Shown here: positions 11,465 through 22,045 of the stretch, piece after piece
Layout: every line of letters begins with the position of its first letter
Position numbering within the stretch: position 1 is the first letter of the stretch
Assembly: GCA_026545225.1 (NCBI GenBank)
Contig: CM048853.1
Span: forward strand, 41,494,755-41,558,754
Length of the DNA stretch: 64,000 nt
Reading direction: 5' to 3'
From: Cornus controversa
Taxonomy: Eukaryota; Streptophyta; Magnoliopsida; Cornales; Cornaceae
Translations under genes and position numbers: made by a program
Notes under the pieces: generated by a model
Database searches by the model: none
Told to the model about the DNA's origin: nothing
Seen by the model: the letters and a program-made list of their open reading frames with translations, nothing else

Positions 11465-11731
11465 CACGCGGGTGACACGTGGCACCTACTGACATGGTTG
11501 TGTATGGTTGCTGACATGGTGGATGAGTCAAATGCTTGGTCAGTAGGTCACGCAATTCCTTCTGGCGACGCCGTCAAGGTTCTTCCAATCTCCGTTTGAC
11601 CTCCGGTTTGTTCCGTTGGACTCGTATCAGTGAGATTTACCATTCAGTATTCTCAAAACCTAATTTTGAGCACTTTGAGTTTCTAGGCAGTGAGCAAAAA
11701 TGCTCTGAACCAGGCTCTGATACCAATTTGT

Positions 11732-12268
11732 TGTGCCGGGAGTCCAGAAATTCAACAAACAAAATACCACCACACAAATACACATAGACAGAGATTTTCA
11801 TGGTTCGGCAATTGCCTACGTCCACGGAGGCAACGGATTCACTATGGGAGAATATATACAGATACAAATTTTCTCTCTGAGATTCTCACTCTTTCTGTCT
11901 CAGACTGAATTGCCACACTTCAGTTGTACAGGATTTGCAATTGGCCGATTTGTGCACACTGAGTATGGCTACATCTGTATTTGCCTCTCTACTGCTGCTC
12001 ACACAGCTACTACCTCACTAATACTGATTTGTGCACACTAATTATGGCAGCATCTATATTTGCCTCTCTACTGCTGCTCACACAGCTACTGCCTCACTAA
12101 TACTGATGCGGAGGAGGAGCTCAAATAGGCAAGAAGGGGAGAGACAGCTTGCGGGAATTGCGGGAAACTTGCAGCTGGAGCTGTCCACAATTTCAGCACA
12201 CCTTTTCCTTTTTTCTTGTCGGCGCCTTTTGGTGCCATTGTCTCCCACTATTCGAGCCATTACCAACA
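11732..12268 (-). repeat. LTR (5' LTR in element orientation)
   Basis: 537 bp. It shares both ends with the left LTR and contains an internal duplication around CTCTCTACTGCTGCTCACACAGCTACT (about 11980-12100). The tRNA-Met primer-site complement GCTCTGATACCA lies at 11714-11725, six bases from its inner edge. Confidence 0.9.
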
Positions 12269-12384
12269 CTACTAACATTGTGTTACAATCACATCTCTTA
12301 TACCATGTAACATTCAGAATCCTTGCAAGAGTTAGAATACACCCTCTCATTCCTCTCTCCAGATTACGAAGACAGTAGCTCCCA

Positions 12385-12860
12385 AAATGAGTTTAATAAG
12401 AGTAGAGTTTAACGCCTCTCTCTTAAGATTCTAGGCACAACAGGAAAGCATACCCTGAAGGCTGTCCGAGGGCCCTTGCATATTACATTAGTGGCCTAAG
12501 GAAGTTCAGATTCTGGACGAAAAGGAGCAGTTAAAGAAAATGTGACTATGATCTTCAATGTTAAGCCAGCAAAACACACTACTCATCCTTTCAAGTAAGC
12601 CAAATTGCATCAATCTGTCCTGAGTGGAGAGTTGACCTTTGACAGCCATCCATAGGATGAGGGAATGCCTAGGAACATTCCCTTTAAACCACAGAACTTC
12701 AGGACGTTACCACCACATTCCCTCTAGGTCTGATTTCATTCCAGAAAGAGTCTACAGAAAATGTACCACCAGTAGGTTCCCAAATAATCTTATCAGGATT
12801 GCTTGGGTTAGCAATAAGACCTGCTCATGAACATAAGTGGAAGTTCTTATCTGTTATCTT
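12385..12860 (-). mobile_element. L1-type LINE zf-RVT fragment (block A)
   Basis: Minus-strand frames read GNVPRHSLILWMAVKGQLS, then TQDRLMQFGLLERMS, then a Cys-rich stretch: the zinc-binding region (zf-RVT) that ends the reverse transcriptase of plant L1-type LINEs. Frames are interrupted, so it is inactive. The same fragment recurs in block B at 30000-30560 with the neighbouring transposase relic. Confidence 0.65.
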
Positions 12861-13089
12861 GCTTTTCTGCCTTGACTAGTCCTGCATTTCAACAGAACAT
12901 AATAAGAATCATAACACCAACATGTGAAAACGACTTTTAGGGTGCTCACCAAAGGTGGAGTGTCATGACTAGAACCAAAATATGGGGAGTCTCCTAGAGT
13001 GGCAGAAGAGTCCAAAACCTATTACCATAAATTTTACTTATAAATTATTACTTACAAAGAAAAAATTGTTACATGTATAAGAACACAAG

Positions 13090-13450
13090 ATTTTTAATAA
13101 CTATACCGGTCCACTAGAAATTCTGAGTCTACATATGATGATGCAATAACATGGCCATTTGTGGTTTTAGACTTTCAAGATTTTCATCATACTTAGCCTT
13201 CAAATTAGACAGTTTCTCTTGAAATTCTGCACATACAACCCGCACCTCTTCCTCAGACTATGTTGCCCTCAACAGCTCCACCCGAGTAGGAGATGGACCA
13301 CAAATGTCAGTTGGTGTAGGACCCAGACATACATACGAACACGGCCCTTTTTTCTTTTCCCATTACTTGGGAGTACAAATCACGAGAGGATGTACCACCA
13401 TCCGAGTTAGAGGTCTATTGAGGTTCGATTTGCAGCAAGTTGCTTTAGTT
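13090..13450 (-). pseudogene. Relic of the 3' exons of a Ptta/En/Spm-type transposase (block A)
   Basis: Minus-strand frames give DLYSQVMGKEKR, then a block equivalent to GTTPTDIWGPSP (clearer in block B at 31290-31330), then the coiled segment NLKAKYDENLESLKPQMAML. These resemble the C-terminal part of plant Transposase_24 (PF03004) proteins. Frameshifts and stops break it. The 5' exons of the same gene are probably those at 16534-16979. Confidence 0.55.
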
Positions 13451-13516
13451 GTGACTGCAAATAGGAGAAAAAATTAAGCAACATGATGAATATATGAAGC
13501 AAAAAAGATGATGAAT

Positions 13517-13630
13517 ACCACCAAAGGTTACCTAGTAGTACTTCTTCAACTTTCAAAGTGGAAGGTCAAGGGTTCAAATTAATCCTCATACGAACAAAGT
13601 GAGTGCATGAGTTTCAACTAGGAAAAAAAA
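13517..13630 (+). mobile_element. tRNA-derived SINE, copy A (114 bp)
   Basis: Flanked by ATGAAT at 13511-13516 and 13631-13636 and ending in an A run. It is the same insertion as at 31505-31618. Its A box has decayed (TACCTAGTAGT) and its B box holds a 4-base insertion (GGTTCAAATTAATCC). Paralogous blocks at 21680 and 34800 lack it and read straight through GATGAATTAATTACAAC. Confidence 0.75.
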
Positions 13631-13636
13631 ATGAAT

Positions 13637-16500
13637 TGATTACAACAATATTCATAATGATGATGCAGCAAAAATATTACGATTTAAATGGACACATATG
13701 CATGCTATTATCTGCTGAAGTTTCTGGCTGTTGTTTCTTTTGTTTTGGTTGTTCTTAACAAATCTATTCTCTAGCAATACTTGTTTAGTTGGTCAAGAAT
13801 TAAAATTCCATGAAACTAAAAGTTCAAAAACAAAGCATAGATTAAATGCCTTTCAGATGATACATGAAAGTAGTTAACCATCCACATTACAATTCATAGT
13901 ATAAACTCTTATGGCTAACAAAAAACTTCGTTTAAAATATGTTTGCATAATTAGAAATTAAACGGAAGCCTAAAGGGAATTTGGTGTAATTTATCCCCCA
14001 AAAACAAAATCTAATGCTCCGCACAACAAGAAACCTTACATGGTTTCTGAATCATTTTATATTATATCAGAACCATAAATCGATCAGAATCAATAAACCA
14101 TCATACATAGAGAAACAAAGTGAGAAGCCAACATTTTCCTTCAGCTGCAGCATACTAAAAATTATCATTCAAAGAAAAATCATGAAGAGTATCATTTACA
14201 TAGCACTACCTGAGAAGAAAATTGAAGCAGGTCCTCTAACATAATCTAACCATTAATAGTTAGTAGTTTTCTCAAAAAACAATCTTAGTTGCTAATACAC
14301 ATATGAGAGTTGCATTTAGGTTGCTCAAATTCTTACCATCATCGTAAACTAAAAAAATAAAAAGTGGCATCTGCGTCCTGAATGGATAACTAATTAAGGG
14401 TAAGAGAACTCATGCCATCAACCATCTAAAGACAGCAAGAGCATTCTCAATTTCTTATTATAGCTTTTTGTATAAAAATATTAGATAGTTACTTTATTAC
14501 TGGAATGCTAAGGATAATTGCCCACTCAATAATGTCAATTGTGAGCAATGATACCCACTTCACTCCAGGGATTGCAGCTAACGCAGACTTCAATATTGAA
14601 CTACATAAAGCAGGAAATAAAGCTAGGAAGCAGCAGTAAGTACAAGAAGAATAGTACAGAGAATCTAACATTAATCCTCAGTGCAATAATTCTTCTAGAC
14701 AGTAAGTGCAAGAAGAATGCATGCCATTTGTAATTATAAAGCTCATACAAGTATTTACAGAGGATGGAGATGAAGAACCAGTACAGTGCACTAATTCTTC
14801 TAGACAGTTTCATTATCTTGAGGTGCACCAGAAACTAGATACAGAGGAATGAGTGAATTAATTAATAAAATGTTTTTCAGTTCCAAATAGATTGCCCTGT
14901 CATACTCCTTGCAAAACCCTGTTTTCATTCTCTCTGTTCCCAATGGAGGAGATACAGAGAAAAGGAGAAGAGAGATATGAAGCTTCTATGGACATGGAGT
15001 ATTCCATCCATGACATTTTCTCGGAAAATCCTGTTTTCATCTCAGCTGCTCCAGTGGTCATCTGTGTGTGTGTGTGTTTGTGCATGCATCTGAAACTGTG
15101 TTTATGCATCTCCATGTCTGAATTCTTATATAGAACAGACTTCTCATAGTATATATGATACATATTTTTCCTTTGTAAGGTGGAACACAAAATCTAAGCA
15201 AAAAATTAATTCCTCTCCTGTAGTTATCACAGTTTCAAGTTTGAGAATTCCACCATAGGATTCAAGGGAAGTTTTGTTTGGTGGTTTCATGCCAAAGTTG
15301 CATGGTGGTTACAAGGTGTATCTCAGTAGATTTAGAACTCAATAATGAGAAATATTTTTTCCTTGTATGAGAATAAAAAAATCAGAGTATATGAAAGTGG
15401 TATTTGAACTTGGTAAATATGCTGGCAACTGTCTTACCTGAAATGCATAATTCTTATCAGAGATCAAAAGCTGGAACTGGTTGAGAAAGAGGGATTTTGG
15501 AGAGTGCCATTCATGAGTGAATATAAAAATCAAGGTGAGAGTGACCATAAAGGCCTTGCACTCCACGGCAAGTCGACTCATTCTGATTCCTTGTTAAAGA
15601 TGTGCAGAATATAGGAATTAGGCACGTTACGGAAGACAAGGACCAGTAAACATTAGGACAAAAATTGTATGACTTGAAGGAAATATAGGTTTAAGAAGAT
15701 TATGAAGAAAAACCAGAAAAAAATATATATAGGGAATGTGCCAATTCAGTGTCCCTTTCTCTGTGCTTCTTCTTTTTAATGTTGTTTTAAGCCTCTGAAA
15801 GGAAACTCATTGCAATTGGCAGTAACTAAAAATACAATATAATGATCAACGTAAGCTCATCATCATTTGGGCAGCAGCATCATCATTGGGGGGTTCCATC
15901 CTTATGTATGTGGGTCTGGCAAAATAGGTCAGCACGTGAAGGGGTTTTGCCAGTTTCTTGCTTCATCTAACATGAAAAGAAAAGATTTGAGTTGAGTTGG
16001 GGGAGAGAACATATATATGGGGTCGTACTATTGTTAACATGAAAAGAATAGTGCAGAGAATCTAACATGCTGACATATTGTTAACATTTTATTACAATCA
16101 AGATACTCTGTGTAGATTGCTAAATTGCAATTCAACCAACTCCTTATTGGTGGCAAATCTTTATTCTAACAAGCCTTATCTATGTGTAGATTCAAAAAGG
16201 AACTCCTGAATTGGGGGAAAAAATACCAAGATGCTAGTTGGTATAATTTGTATCAGCTGCAACTGAGCTCATCCCAGAATGTTGTGTTAACCAACTGAGC
16301 TCATTCCAAAAAGCTTTATTCTACAATTTCACGAAGTACACAATCCATGAAAAAAGCCAAGATGCTAACCAACTCAGCTACACATGTGTAGCTCCTTGTT
16401 CCCATGGTATGAAGGATGGTTTGCTTTGAGCAGTTTTTTTTAATTTCGTTCACTTCGAGTCTACAAAAGTAGAGCAATGTTGGATATTTAGTGAAGTAAA
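13637..16500. other. Block A: non-coding sequence paralogous to 31620-34130
   Basis: This stretch aligns over nearly its whole length with block B, with small indels. Parts also match blocks C (34700-35780) and D (21600-22030). It probably represents introns and decayed exons of the Ptta/En/Spm-type transposase gene. Short open frames such as 15581-15339 (-) have a counterpart at 33493-33290 but match no family I know. A (GT)n tract lies near 15063-15080. Confidence 0.55.
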
Positions 16501-16533
16501 CTAGTTGCATAAACCAATAAAAGGGCGCATTAC

Positions 16534-16979
16534 CTTCCCTTCCTTGGAGCTAAAGAACTTCACAAGATACTCCCAATCCTTCTTATTAACGCGAGGTGGT
16601 CGGTGGAACAAATGTTCCTCATCAGTGTCCCAAATAGCATAGTAGTCCCACTTTAGATCAGATTTGAAATCCTTCCATTTTCTTCCAATGGAAGCAATTG
16701 TCCATCTTTTTTTGCTACAAATAAAATGAAAAGATATCAATTTGATATTATATCTTTAATTTTTCTGGAGATAAAACATGAAAATAAATTAATAATGTAT
16801 CTAGCTTCAAAGCATTTTAACCTGGACAAGATTCCAGATGTCCTATTTAGAGTGCGAGGGAAATGTCTCCAATTAGTGTAGCATAATGGTGCTACTTTCC
16901 CATTCTTCACCATTGTGCCTAGGTAATTGGCGAACTCTGCAGCCTCTTCACCATTTGGCTGCCCAAACTCATTAACACT
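16534..16979 (-). pseudogene. Ptta/En/Spm-type transposase, two 5' exons (block A)
   Basis: Two exons can be drawn: 16979-16822 (acceptor TTTTGCAG, donor CAG|GTTAAA) and 16714-16534 (acceptor TTTGTAG, donor AAG|GTAATG), with a 107-base intron. They encode NEFGQPNGEEAAEFANYLGT and YTNWRHFP, then GRKWKDFKSDLKWDYYA and RPPRVNKKDWEYLVKFFSS. This is the conserved core of plant Transposase_24 (PF03004) proteins linked to CACTA (En/Spm) elements. The exons are open, but the rest of the gene (13.1-13.45 kb) is broken. Confidence 0.72.
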
Positions 16980-16989
16980 GCAAAACAAT

Positions 16990-18730
16990 TAGAAATCTCA
17001 TATTGTAAAGAGAATGTGATACTTAGCACCATTGATAGTACAAGAGTTTCAAAGGTTGAAAAGAACTGTTGAGAACAGAATTTTAAAAAGAATGCTCTTT
17101 AACATAGTGTTTGAAAAAAACTGTTTGATCTGTTCAGAACTTCCAAGTCCTGTGCATTCTGAAAATAACCAGATCAATCTTTTTAATTAATACAATAGTA
17201 AATAGGCTGAACTGCCATGAGCTAGCATCATTGGCATTGGACCACCCCAGATGCATTTTCCTATCAATAACTTGAAGTGAAACTATTAACCATAAAGTAT
17301 ACTATAAATAAATACTTATAAAGAAATTATGGTACACGTATAAGAATACAAGGTTGTTAATAACTGTACCGCTCCACGAGAATTCTGAGTCTGCATATGA
17401 TGATGCAATTACATGGCCATTTGTTGTTTTATACTCTCAAATTTTTCATTATACTGCACCTTCATATTAGATACTCTTGAAATTCTGGATGAATAAAGTA
17501 TTGTGATCACGCAATACTTTATTCTCACTATTCCCTTTAATCCCGTCTTGCTTTAATTCCATAAACCAAAATCATTGCAGTCACTCCCTACCTTTGTATA
17601 ATCGAGTCTCGGTAACTAAACAGTCATATCTTTGGTATCTTCTGTTCTTCATTTTCACATTCTCATTTGTACTTTAATTTTGCTGAAGTTACATTGTGTG
17701 TTTGTTACCAGAAAACACTACATCTAGTGATTTTAGAACATGCATTCCAAAAATTTATTTGTCGTTTCTCCTGTTGGTTTCCAAAAATTAAGAACCCAAC
17801 ATAAATAGGACGTGTAATTCAATGCTTTTAGTTTCATTCCAATATAATAAATTCACATAACTATGTTCACAATTTGTGCCCTTCAATAATAATCTCATTA
17901 TTCATCCCTAGACTAAATGAAAGAGAATCATGATCAATACTACCTCATCGTATTATAATACACAACAATGACAACTACCGAAATTGTAGTCTTACCATAT
18001 TTATAACATGCGTACTTCATTCACTTTCATGTTCTTGGTCTACATTCCATAATAATTTGCAATGGGAAATTGTTCCATAAATTCAATTTTCGTCTTACTT
18101 ATCTTAAAATCCTTCGTTTCTAGACTCCTTGCAAAATTTAGAATTTAGAATTTGCTCCTACTTTAGCTTAAAAAGTGCAGTACTTAGTCTATGTCTCAAC
18201 TACACTAGATGTTCGACAGTGATTGGAAAATTTACTTGTTTCATGGGTAATTGTTCTTAATGTGCCTATAGCTCTGTCATACATTAAGCCCAATATATAA
18301 TTATTTGTGGCTTCCTAACCATATGGTATATCTATTTTAGACTAAAAAAAAAAAATCACTGTATTTATTTATTTTCAGGGGATTCTATCATAGGCATAAA
18401 AAACATATAAAAATCATTCGTCTTTTCATACACCTTCCTATTAGTCTTCATAATTAGTGGATAGGGTCCATTATTAACCTCCACATAAATTCAAATGGAA
18501 CTTCTGTATTGTTTTATAACTTATCATCACTGCCAGACAACCACTTTGCCTGAGTTTCGCAATATGACTATAATTTTATCATCGTCATCGTCATCATCAT
18601 CATCATCCTTTCCTTTGTCCCATATGGATGTAGTCGGACACATGAATTCTCTTTTTCCATTCTTTCCTATTATAAACCATGTCTCTTATAATATTTAGTT
18701 TTTTAAAATCAATTTTAAATACTTCATCTC
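16990..18730. other. Non-coding; 17490-18330 is a duplicated block
   Basis: From about 17490 to 18330 the sequence aligns with 52310-52728, 54116-54282 and 55757-55820, shared phrases being TATAATCGAGTC, TTGGTATCTTCTGTTCTT and AGCTTAAAAAGTGCA. Here the block is continuous, whereas at 52-56 kb it is split by two insertions. A (TCA)n run lies at about 18576-18607. No gene was recognised. Confidence 0.6.
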
Positions 18731-18734
18731 ATGT

Positions 18735-20520
18735 AAGTTTTGGTTGGCTACTTTGTCGTTTACCTTCAATGGAAACAATTCGTCCTCTCCTAACCAGTGC
18801 ATCTTTGGTTCTACGATGTATATGACCATACCACCTAAGCCTACTCTATCTAATTTTATCACTAATAGGAGTCACTCCTAACTTGCCCCTCATTTGTTCA
18901 TTGAAAATTCTATCTCTTCTAGTTACTCCTATCATCCATCGTAGCATACTAATTTCTGCTGCATAAATGTGTTTTTCTTGTTTCTTTTTCAACACCCAAC
19001 ACTTTGCTCCATACAACATAGGTGGCTTAGTAACTATCCTATATAATCTTTCTTTTAATTTATTTGAAATTCATCTGTCACATAGGATACAACTAGCTTG
19101 TCTCCATTTTGTCCACCCTGCTCGAATCCTACTTACTATATCATCATCTATCTCCCTATCTTTTTGTTATATTGGATCTTGTAGAGAAAATAAGCCATCA
19201 ATCACATACCACCAAGTATTACGATGTGACGATAAATAAACAAGTACGAAGCAATTTGAAATAACACACCAAGAATTATACGTGGTTCAGCTAAACAAGC
19301 CTACGCCCACGGAAAAACCGATTTCACTATATAGATTGTAAAAGTACAAGTTGAAGTATTACACTCAACTCTCAACCCTTATACACCCAACCTCACGAAG
19401 TGCCCTCTCAAAAACAATAAGATCGAGTATTGCCTCTACGTAAGAGTTGTGACCTCTCAATTAAAATGAGTATTGCCTCTACACAAAAGTTCTTTCATAA
19501 GACTACATCTCTCTCAACCTCACACAAGTCTCAACCCATTACCTAGGTATCTATTTATAGAGTTCCAAACCCAATTCTTTGTTACACAAGGATTACAATC
19601 CCTTGTAGCCCAATTTTGTATATCACATTTGTTTTTATAAATTGGTGCTATAGTGCTTTTCCTCTATTCACTTGACATTTTTTCTTCTTTTAGAATTTTG
19701 TTAAATAGCTTTGTTATCCATTCAATTCCTATTTTTCCTAAAATTCTCCATACCTAATAGGTATGTTACCTAGTCCTACAGCTTTGTTCTTACCCATTTT
19801 TTTTAATGTGTCTGCTACTTTCTTATTATTGATCTTATTTACCACTCCCATATGAGGCTCATCACTTACAATTTCTTCTCTAGAATATTCTTCATTTAGC
19901 AAGTGTTGAAAGTAATTTTTTTATCTTTCTAATATATCTTTTTCTTTAACTAATATTGTTTGATCTATATCCTTCATACATCTAACTTGATTCATGTCTT
20001 TAGTCAACCCTCCCTATTTTTTGCTAATTTGTAAATAGTCATTTCACCCTCTTTTGTTCTTAATTTTTCGTATACATCATTTAATGCATTTTGTATAGCG
20101 TTAGCTACCATCTTTTTAGCTCAATCACTGTGTTTATTTTTTAATAAATTTCTTCCACTTTGTCTCTCCCAAGGTTTCCTTTGCTCCGTTCCTAATACAT
20201 TCTGTCATTTTTGTCCGTAAATTATTTTATATTATCATTCCACTCCCATTGTCATTCTTGTAATATTTTTGCTCTAAATGTTGTCCCTTCATTGCCTTTC
20301 AATTCTTTCCATTTTATGTGTTTATGTCCTTTTACTATTTTTGATCCTTTAATTGTTTAATCAATAGGTCTAATACTAGTAATCGGTGTTGGTTTGTTAA
20401 ACTTTCTCGGGGGATGACCTTACAATCTTTACATGTTCCCCATTCTCCTCTTCTATATAGGCAATAATCAAATTTTATTTTAATTGTGCTCCTTTTAAAA
20501 GTGATTAAATGCTCTTTTCG
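18735..20520 (-). mobile_element. RTE-clade LINE relic, interrupted
   Basis: On the minus strand, in order: CKDCKVIP (end of the endonuclease domain, near 20430), GKIGIEWITKLFNKILKEEK (near 19700), RKSTIAPIYKNKCDIQ (near 19640), then PMLYGAKCWVLKKKQEKH (near 18990), AAEISMLRWMIGVTRRDRI (near 18930) and SRLRWYGHIHRRTKDALVRR (near 18810). These blocks match plant RTE LINE proteins. The core RT between DIQ and the C-terminal part is missing, and many stops are present. An LTR-like segment sits inside at about 19184-19600. Confidence 0.75.
19184..19600 (-). mobile_element. LTR-like insertion inside the RTE relic
   Basis: The segment contains ACGTGGTTCAGCTAAACAAG and CCTACGCCCACGG..TTTCACTAT, the same conserved phrase as in the LTRs at 9890-9950 and 11795-11850. 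On the minus strand it has a TATA-like CTCTATAAATAG near 19552. It interrupts LINE sequence. Exact ends and a target duplication are not clear, though TTGTAG occurs at both edges. Confidence 0.5.
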
Positions 20521-21599
20521 TTTCTTAAAGTGATAATATAATTTTATAGCGTATTAATTTGAAATCTTTTAAAACCCCATTTATTTTTTTATGTATAGTA
20601 TTGTTAGGAATATTGGAAATTATATATTAAATTGATTGATAAATGAACAATAAATAAGGTCCTTTATATGGGCTATGTGAAACTATAGAAGGAATGTGGT
20701 AGGTGAGGTTATACAAGGAAGGTGATAGGTGAGTGTAGCACAAAAAAACGTATTATGTGCCTAGGTAAATATAACAAGTGTAAAATATGAATAATACACA
20801 TTAACATATATTAAAATACACTTTTGCTACTCATCAGCCGATTATTAGTTGTTATGATCTTATAATTTTTTTTTTTTTTTACCAAAACATGATGTCATCC
20901 CTTAAAACATTTTCAAGACTCAATAAAAAATACGATCTGGTCATAGAGTTGTTCTGGTTTTCCTCTTCTTGATATAATTTTAACCTCAGATATCCTTATC
21001 CTATTAATTTTTTCCCCCTCTAATTGTGGTTGTCAGTCAACGACATATAAAGTAACTTTTCCATCTCTCTGGTCATAGAGTTGTCAAGGTTGGTTGGCGA
21101 TATTTCCAGGAGCTGAGAAACAAGGCATATATAGCAGCACAGTCAGGTCCATTTTGAGCCAATTTGCAGACCCATGAAATGTCAAAAAGTGAATGAAGCC
21201 TCAAGATATAAATTCGGACACATGAGAGAAAATCTGGGAGAAGCTTTGAGATTTACAGCATTTTGATTCAGATTCTTTGGCATTTACTTCAATTATATTC
21301 TTATATTTCCGTAAACTGCTTTGAAAATATTTATGTCCATCAATCACTTAGATACGCGTAATTGAGAACTTGTACTGATTCTTATGGTCTTGTCAGATTT
21401 CAAAACTGGGACAGGCGAACGACTTTGCTTAAGCCATGAATTCTGGAGTTATCTAAGACTTTTAGCAGAGTCATGAATGCTGGAGTTATTTAAGATTCTT
21501 GCCCTGCGGAAGGATGCTTCATGTATATTGGTTTTGGATGACCTGAAGATTCAATCTTGTTGTATATATACTTGTCTTTTCCATATTTCTGAGAAAAAA
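20521..21599. other. Non-coding gap
   Basis: AT-rich. The segment 21515-21580, around ATTGGTTTTGGATGACCTGAAG, matches 56310-56345, so this region belongs to the same duplicated block as 17.5-18.3 kb. No gene was recognised. Confidence 0.5.
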
Positions 21600-22035
21600 A
21601 CAACATTCTTGCCTTTTTTAGTTGTGACTGCAAATAAGAAAAAATTAAAATGAAGCAACACAAAATATATATATCAAGTAAAAAAGATAATGAATTAATT
21701 ACAACAATATTCATAATGATGATGCAGTAAAAATATTGGAGTATGATGTAAATGGCCATATGTGTTGTATAATTTGTTTTGGTATTCTTATCAGATACGA
21801 TACGATACATTCTCTAGCATACTTGTTTAGTTAGTCAAGAATTAAAGTTGATGAAATTAAAATTCAAAAGTAAAGCATAGATTAAATTGGCTTTTAGAAG
21901 ATGCATATATAAAAATAGTTAACCATCCAGCAATTCATAGTCTAAACTCTTTTGTCTAGCAAAAACATTGTTTAAAAAATGTGTGAATAATCAGATATTA
22001 AACATGAACCTCAAAGGAATTTGGTGAGTCTTTAG
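21600..22035. repeat. Block D, paralogous to 13440-13990
   Basis: It begins TTAGTTGTGACTGCAAATA and runs to AAAGGAATTTGGTG with small indels against blocks A, B and C. It lacks the SINE found in A and B, so it preserves the empty site GATAATGAATTAATTACAAC. It abuts the 3' end of CNL2. Confidence 0.7.
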
Positions 22036-22045
22036 TACCTGAGAG

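Larger units (their letters stand above)
9834..12268 (-). mobile_element. Complete small non-autonomous LTR retrotransposon (Copia-like), 2.4 kb
   Basis: Two direct LTRs (9834-10301 and 11732-12268) bound about 1.43 kb of interior, flanked by CTACT on both sides. On the minus strand each LTR starts TGTTGG and ends with CA. Just inside the right LTR, the minus strand reads TTGGTATCAGAGCC (11713-11726), the usual initiator-Met tRNA primer site, so the element runs right to left. Just inside the left LTR the minus strand reads AAAGTGAAGATTGTTGG, close to the polypurine tract of plant Copia elements. No gag or pol frame is present, so it needs helper proteins. The interior is mostly two tandem arrays plus AT-rich filler. 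Confidence 0.9.

Noticed and set aside
11229-11555. 108-codon minus frame in the LTR element
   Set aside because: It tracks the 30-base tandem array; no gag or other retroelement domain is visible.
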